Of a DNA stretch of 64,000 nucleotides, positions 62,127-64,000 are shown one piece after another. This stretch comes from WLMZ01 sp037139095 (GTDB lineage: Bacteria > Actinomycetota > Acidimicrobiia > Acidimicrobiales > Ilumatobacteraceae). The stretch is taken from contig JBAXHD010000005.1 in the NCBI GenBank assembly GCA_037139095.1, forward strand, positions 43,004 to 107,003. Reading direction: 5' to 3'. The position numbers were made by a program, and so were the translations under genes. Below the pieces are notes generated by a model. That model was not told the DNA's origin. It saw nothing but the letters and a program-made list of their open reading frames with translations, and ran no database searches. The stretch's first letter is position 1. Every line of letters begins with the position of its first letter.

Positions 62127-62798
62127 TCAGACAACGATCCGCATCAACAAGCCACGTTCGTCGCGCTGCTCGTGGTGTTCTGGCATCGTGCGGTGTGTTG
62201 AAGTCGCGAATCGTTCGGCGCTCCACAACGCTGCGTAGGCATCGAGCACGTCGTCGATGCGCGCGGATCGCAGCGGCATCGGGCTGACGCCGAAGTGAGA
62301 CTCGATGAGTCGCGAACGTTGCTCGATACCAAGTGGTGTGTGTTTCGAGACCAACGGTTCGTCGCTATTCATCGCGAGGAATGAACACTCGGGATGCACC
62401 TCGGCAACGCGGTGCTCGAGGTCTCGTGAGATGAGCGCGTCGACCGCTTTGATCTTCGCCAATATGTTCCACGCTTGTATCGAGATCGCTTTTCCAGTGG
62501 CCTCACGCGCGAGCGCGCAGGCTTCTGAGTAGTCGATCGCATCGATACACGCGCGCGGCGGAGTTGGAAACACAGTGCTGCCCCGCGGCCGCAAGTAGCG
62601 ACGAGCCTCGAAATCGCTCTGTCGCGAAAAAATATTTGGAAGGCCAATCGGCATGTCGATGCCGACCACTTCGAAGCTCGCAAGCACGGCTGCGATCGAT
62701 GGCTCTACATAGGCGCCGTCGCGGCTCGCTACAACCCATCCACCTTTGCAGCCGTCGACGCCGGCGCAGCGTTGCTGAGGCCGAACATTTCGCGACAT
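62127..62798 (-). CDS. DUF429 predicted RNase H-like nuclease
   Basis: 223 residues of DUF429: GVDGCKGGWVVASRD, VGIDMPIGLP, RPRGSTVFPTPPRA, EVHPECSFLAMN and IDDVLDAYAALWSA are signature blocks including acidic residues of an RNase H-like site. Role unknown. Its start overlaps the end of the GNAT gene by 70 bases, an unusually long overlap, so the two may be translationally coupled. Confidence 0.8.
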   Translation of the reverse strand: MSRNVRPQQRCAGVDGCKGGWVVASRDGAYVEPSIAAVLASFEVVGIDMPIGLPNIFSRQSDFEARRYLRPRGSTVFPTPPRACIDAIDYSEACALAREATGKAISIQAWNILAKIKAVDALISRDLEHRVAEVHPECSFLAMNSDEPLVSKHTPLGIEQRSRLIESHFGVSPMPLRSARIDDVLDAYAALWSAERFATSTHRTMPEHHEQRDERGLLMRIVV

Positions 62799-63421
62799 GA
62801 AGCTAGGCCTTCGATACTGATGTCGTCACGTCGATGAGTTTCCCACGCGGCCCGAGTGAGGCGATAACCGACCATCTCGCGAGGCTCGCCGCGGCTGATC
62901 ATCCGGCGTTGTCCTTCGACCTCGTAACCCAGTTTGCGGGTCACCCCAAGCGACTGAACGTTGTCTTCCCAAGCCCCAGTAAGCGCTCGTTCTGCCTCGA
63001 GCCCGGCGAAGATGAGGTGCAGTACAGCCGACCGCATCTCGGTGCCCAAACCCTTATTCTGAAAGGGTTGCAGCAGATATGAGCCTGTGACTGCGCACCG
63101 CAACACGTTGAAATTATCGGCACCGACGGATTGGGCGCCGACGATCTTGTCGTCGACAGCGACGACAAAGTTGCACATCCACGACGTGGGTTCCCATGTC
63201 GCTCGGTGGAGCCAATGATGCTGCAGCGCACGGCGTTGCTGCATGGGCGCCGGCACGTCGGTCCACTCGATTCCGAACGGCATGAACGACGGATCATGAA
63301 CGCCTTCGACCACAGCGCGCTCCGCGATTTCGGCGATGTCATCGTCGGTGGGGTAGCGCAGTTCGAGACGTGGTGTTCGCACATGTAAATCGAAAAGTGG
63401 CCAATGCTGAGAGAGCAACAT
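62729..63421 (-). CDS. GNAT-family N-acetyltransferase (RimJ/RimL-like)
   Basis: 230 residues at the chosen start MLLSQHWPLFDLHVRTPRL (longer frame begins 15 codons earlier). Acetyl-CoA binding region GSYLLQPFQNKGLGTEMRSA and C-terminal ALTGAWEDNVQSLGVTRKLGYE match GNAT motifs A and B of RimJ/RimL-type protein acetyltransferases. Extended C-terminus of about 30 residues beyond the fold overlaps the DUF429 gene. Substrate unknown. Confidence 0.83.
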   Translation of the reverse strand: MLLSQHWPLFDLHVRTPRLELRYPTDDDIAEIAERAVVEGVHDPSFMPFGIEWTDVPAPMQQRRALQHHWLHRATWEPTSWMCNFVVAVDDKIVGAQSVGADNFNVLRCAVTGSYLLQPFQNKGLGTEMRSAVLHLIFAGLEAERALTGAWEDNVQSLGVTRKLGYEVEGQRRMISRGEPREMVGYRLTRAAWETHRRDDISIEGLASCREMFGLSNAAPASTAAKVDGL

Positions 63422-63468
63422 TTGCGCAGTCAATCGCGTACAGCTCGCGCGAGCAAGTGATTTCAATG

Positions 63469-63486
63469 TAGTTGCATTTGCAACTA
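63469..63486. promoter_or_regulatory. Palindrome upstream of hup: TAGTTGCA-TT-TGCAACTA
   Basis: Perfect 8-bp inverted repeat with a 2-base spacer, 36 bases before the GATAAT -10 box. Position fits an activator or repressor site acting on the HU promoter, or on the divergent GNAT gene whose start is 47 bases away. Confidence 0.45.
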
Positions 63487-63521
63487 TCTAAATGCTTGTA
63501 ATCATGTCGCGAAGCGTGTTC

Positions 63522-63527
63522 GATAAT
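63522..63527 (+). promoter_or_regulatory. -10 box (GATAAT) of the hup gene
   Basis: GATAAT is near the sigma-70-type consensus; the transcription start would be near 63534 with a leader of about 34 bases including a GAGGAGG Shine-Dalgarno, unlike the leaderless genes elsewhere in this window. No clear -35. Confidence 0.5.
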
Positions 63528-63567
63528 GCATGCGTAACGCTCCGTTAACCGAGGAGGAAATTAGAAA

Positions 63568-63855
63568 ATGACAAAAGCAGAATTGATTGAAGCGGTTGCA
63601 ACGAAGGCTCAAGTGACGAAGGCAGATGCCGAGCGCACTCTTGCGGCTTTCTTCGACCAGGTAGTTGCTGTGGCAAAAAACGACGACAAAGTTGCGTGGC
63701 CGGGCTTCGGCTCGTTCAGCACAAGCAAGCGCAAGGCTCGCGTTGGTCGTAACCCACAGACCGGTGCTGAGGTGAAGATCGCAGCGTCGACGAATATGAA
63801 GTTCACCTCGAGCTCAACGCTCAAGGCTGCGCTGAATCCAAAGAAGAAGAAGTAA
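63568..63855 (+). CDS. hup: HU-family DNA-binding protein
   Basis: 95 residues with the full HU fold: MTKAELIEAVATKA, dimer helix DAERTLAAFFDQVV, FGSFSTSKRKARVGRNPQTG arm (ending NPQTG) and a short lysine tail PKKKK. Bends and compacts DNA in the nucleoid. A strong GAGGAGG lies before the ATG. Mycobacterial HupB carries a long lysine/alanine tail; this protein ends here and the tail is a separate gene 28 bases downstream. Confidence 0.93.
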   Translation: MTKAELIEAVATKAQVTKADAERTLAAFFDQVVAVAKNDDKVAWPGFGSFSTSKRKARVGRNPQTGAEVKIAASTNMKFTSSSTLKAALNPKKKK

Positions 63856-63883
63856 CCGAGAAATCAACAAGAAGGGAATAGAC

Positions 63884-64000
63884 GTGGCAGCAACAAAGAA
63901 GGCTCCGGCCAAGAAGGCAGCACCAGCCAAGAAGGCAGCACCTGCGAAGGCAGCACCAGCCAAGAAGGCCGCTCCTGCAAAGAAGGCCGCTCCTGCAAAG
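63884..64000 (+). CDS. Lysine/alanine/proline-repeat basic protein, 3' end missing
   Basis: GTG 63884, preceded by GAAGGGA, opens a frame that runs off the window. The 39 visible codons are repeats of AAPAKK/KAAPA (AATKKAPAKKAAPAKKAAPA at the start), very like histone H1 or the C-terminal tail of mycobacterial HupB. Probably a nucleoid-associated basic protein. The codon sequence repeats in 15-18 base units, so copy number may vary between strains. Confidence 0.8.
   Translation, partial: MAATKKAPAKKAAPAKKAAPAKAAPAKKAAPAKKAAPAK

Noticed and set aside
63884..64000. Repeat assembly artefact
   Set aside because: The frame is open throughout with a ribosome site and start, and codon wobble varies between units, as in real KAAPAK genes.

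Overview
The window looks like chromosomal DNA from a GC-rich, free-living actinobacterium. The best guess is the class Acidimicrobiia (Ilumatobacter-like). Supporting signs are a WhiB factor, a PafB/PafC-type WYL regulator pair, an HU protein followed by a lysine/alanine-rich basic protein, many GTG starts, very dense coding and frequent TANNNT boxes placed 6-7 nt before start codons (leaderless transcription). The class is an inference. No rRNA, tRNA, IS element, phage gene or CRISPR array was seen. No gap between genes exceeds 300 bases; the longest are 7704-7886, 33702-33896 and 56500-56689.

Layout. 1-4160: an operon with an RbsC-type permease (cut by the window edge), an RbsB-type lipoprotein, a 2-oxoglutarate/Fe(II)-type dioxygenase, a VOC protein, a TudS-like putative desulfidase and an unknown protein. 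4181-7703: a coiled-coil protein, an EamA transporter, a class III aminotransferase and a dienelactone hydrolase. 7887-12195: two CoA-ester lyases, one closely resembling Chloroflexus malyl-CoA/beta-methylmalyl-CoA lyase, and a long acyl-CoA dehydrogenase resembling methylsuccinyl-CoA dehydrogenase; with the MaoC hydratase at 16044 this suggests part of the ethylmalonyl-CoA or 3-hydroxypropionate pathways. 12273-17386: LOG protein, nucleotidyltransferase, serine hydrolase, flippase-like protein, MaoC, MutY. 17399-19406: a two-gene redox operon in which the downstream gene has an in-frame UGA in a UGSC motif followed by a bacterial SECIS-like hairpin, i.e. a probable selenoprotein. 19495-29852: metallo-beta-lactamase-fold enzyme, MauE-like protein, oligopeptidase B, ferredoxin, Rieske oxygenase, glycosyltransferase, L,D-transpeptidase, alpha/beta hydrolase, zinc metallopeptidase. 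29957-33701: 2-oxoacid dehydrogenase E1 alpha/beta, a free-standing lipoyl domain and an SDR. 34451-40209: acyl-CoA dehydrogenase divergent from a ligase-P450-enoyl hydratase-TetR operon. 40206-43236: two paralogous lipoproteins, Nudix, RarD, nitroreductase. 43282-47348: catalytic subunit of a B12 acyl-CoA mutase with an isobutyryl-CoA-mutase-like active site, a kinase-like protein, an unknown protein and an EamA transporter; the small B12-binding subunit lies at 56690. 47482-52671: a complete branched-chain-amino-acid-type ABC transporter. 52734-64000: glucose-6-phosphate isomerase, CLC channel, SDR, B12 subunit, PafBC-like pair, exonuclease, WhiB, PIN-PhoH ATPase, DUF429, GNAT, HU and the start of a KAAPAK-repeat protein.

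Taken together this is a heterotroph equipped for fatty, branched and aromatic acid breakdown through CoA thioesters, with a likely selenocysteine-dependent redox module as the most unusual feature. Start codons were moved from the longest open frame where a -10 box, Shine-Dalgarno site, operon overlap or family start argued for it.
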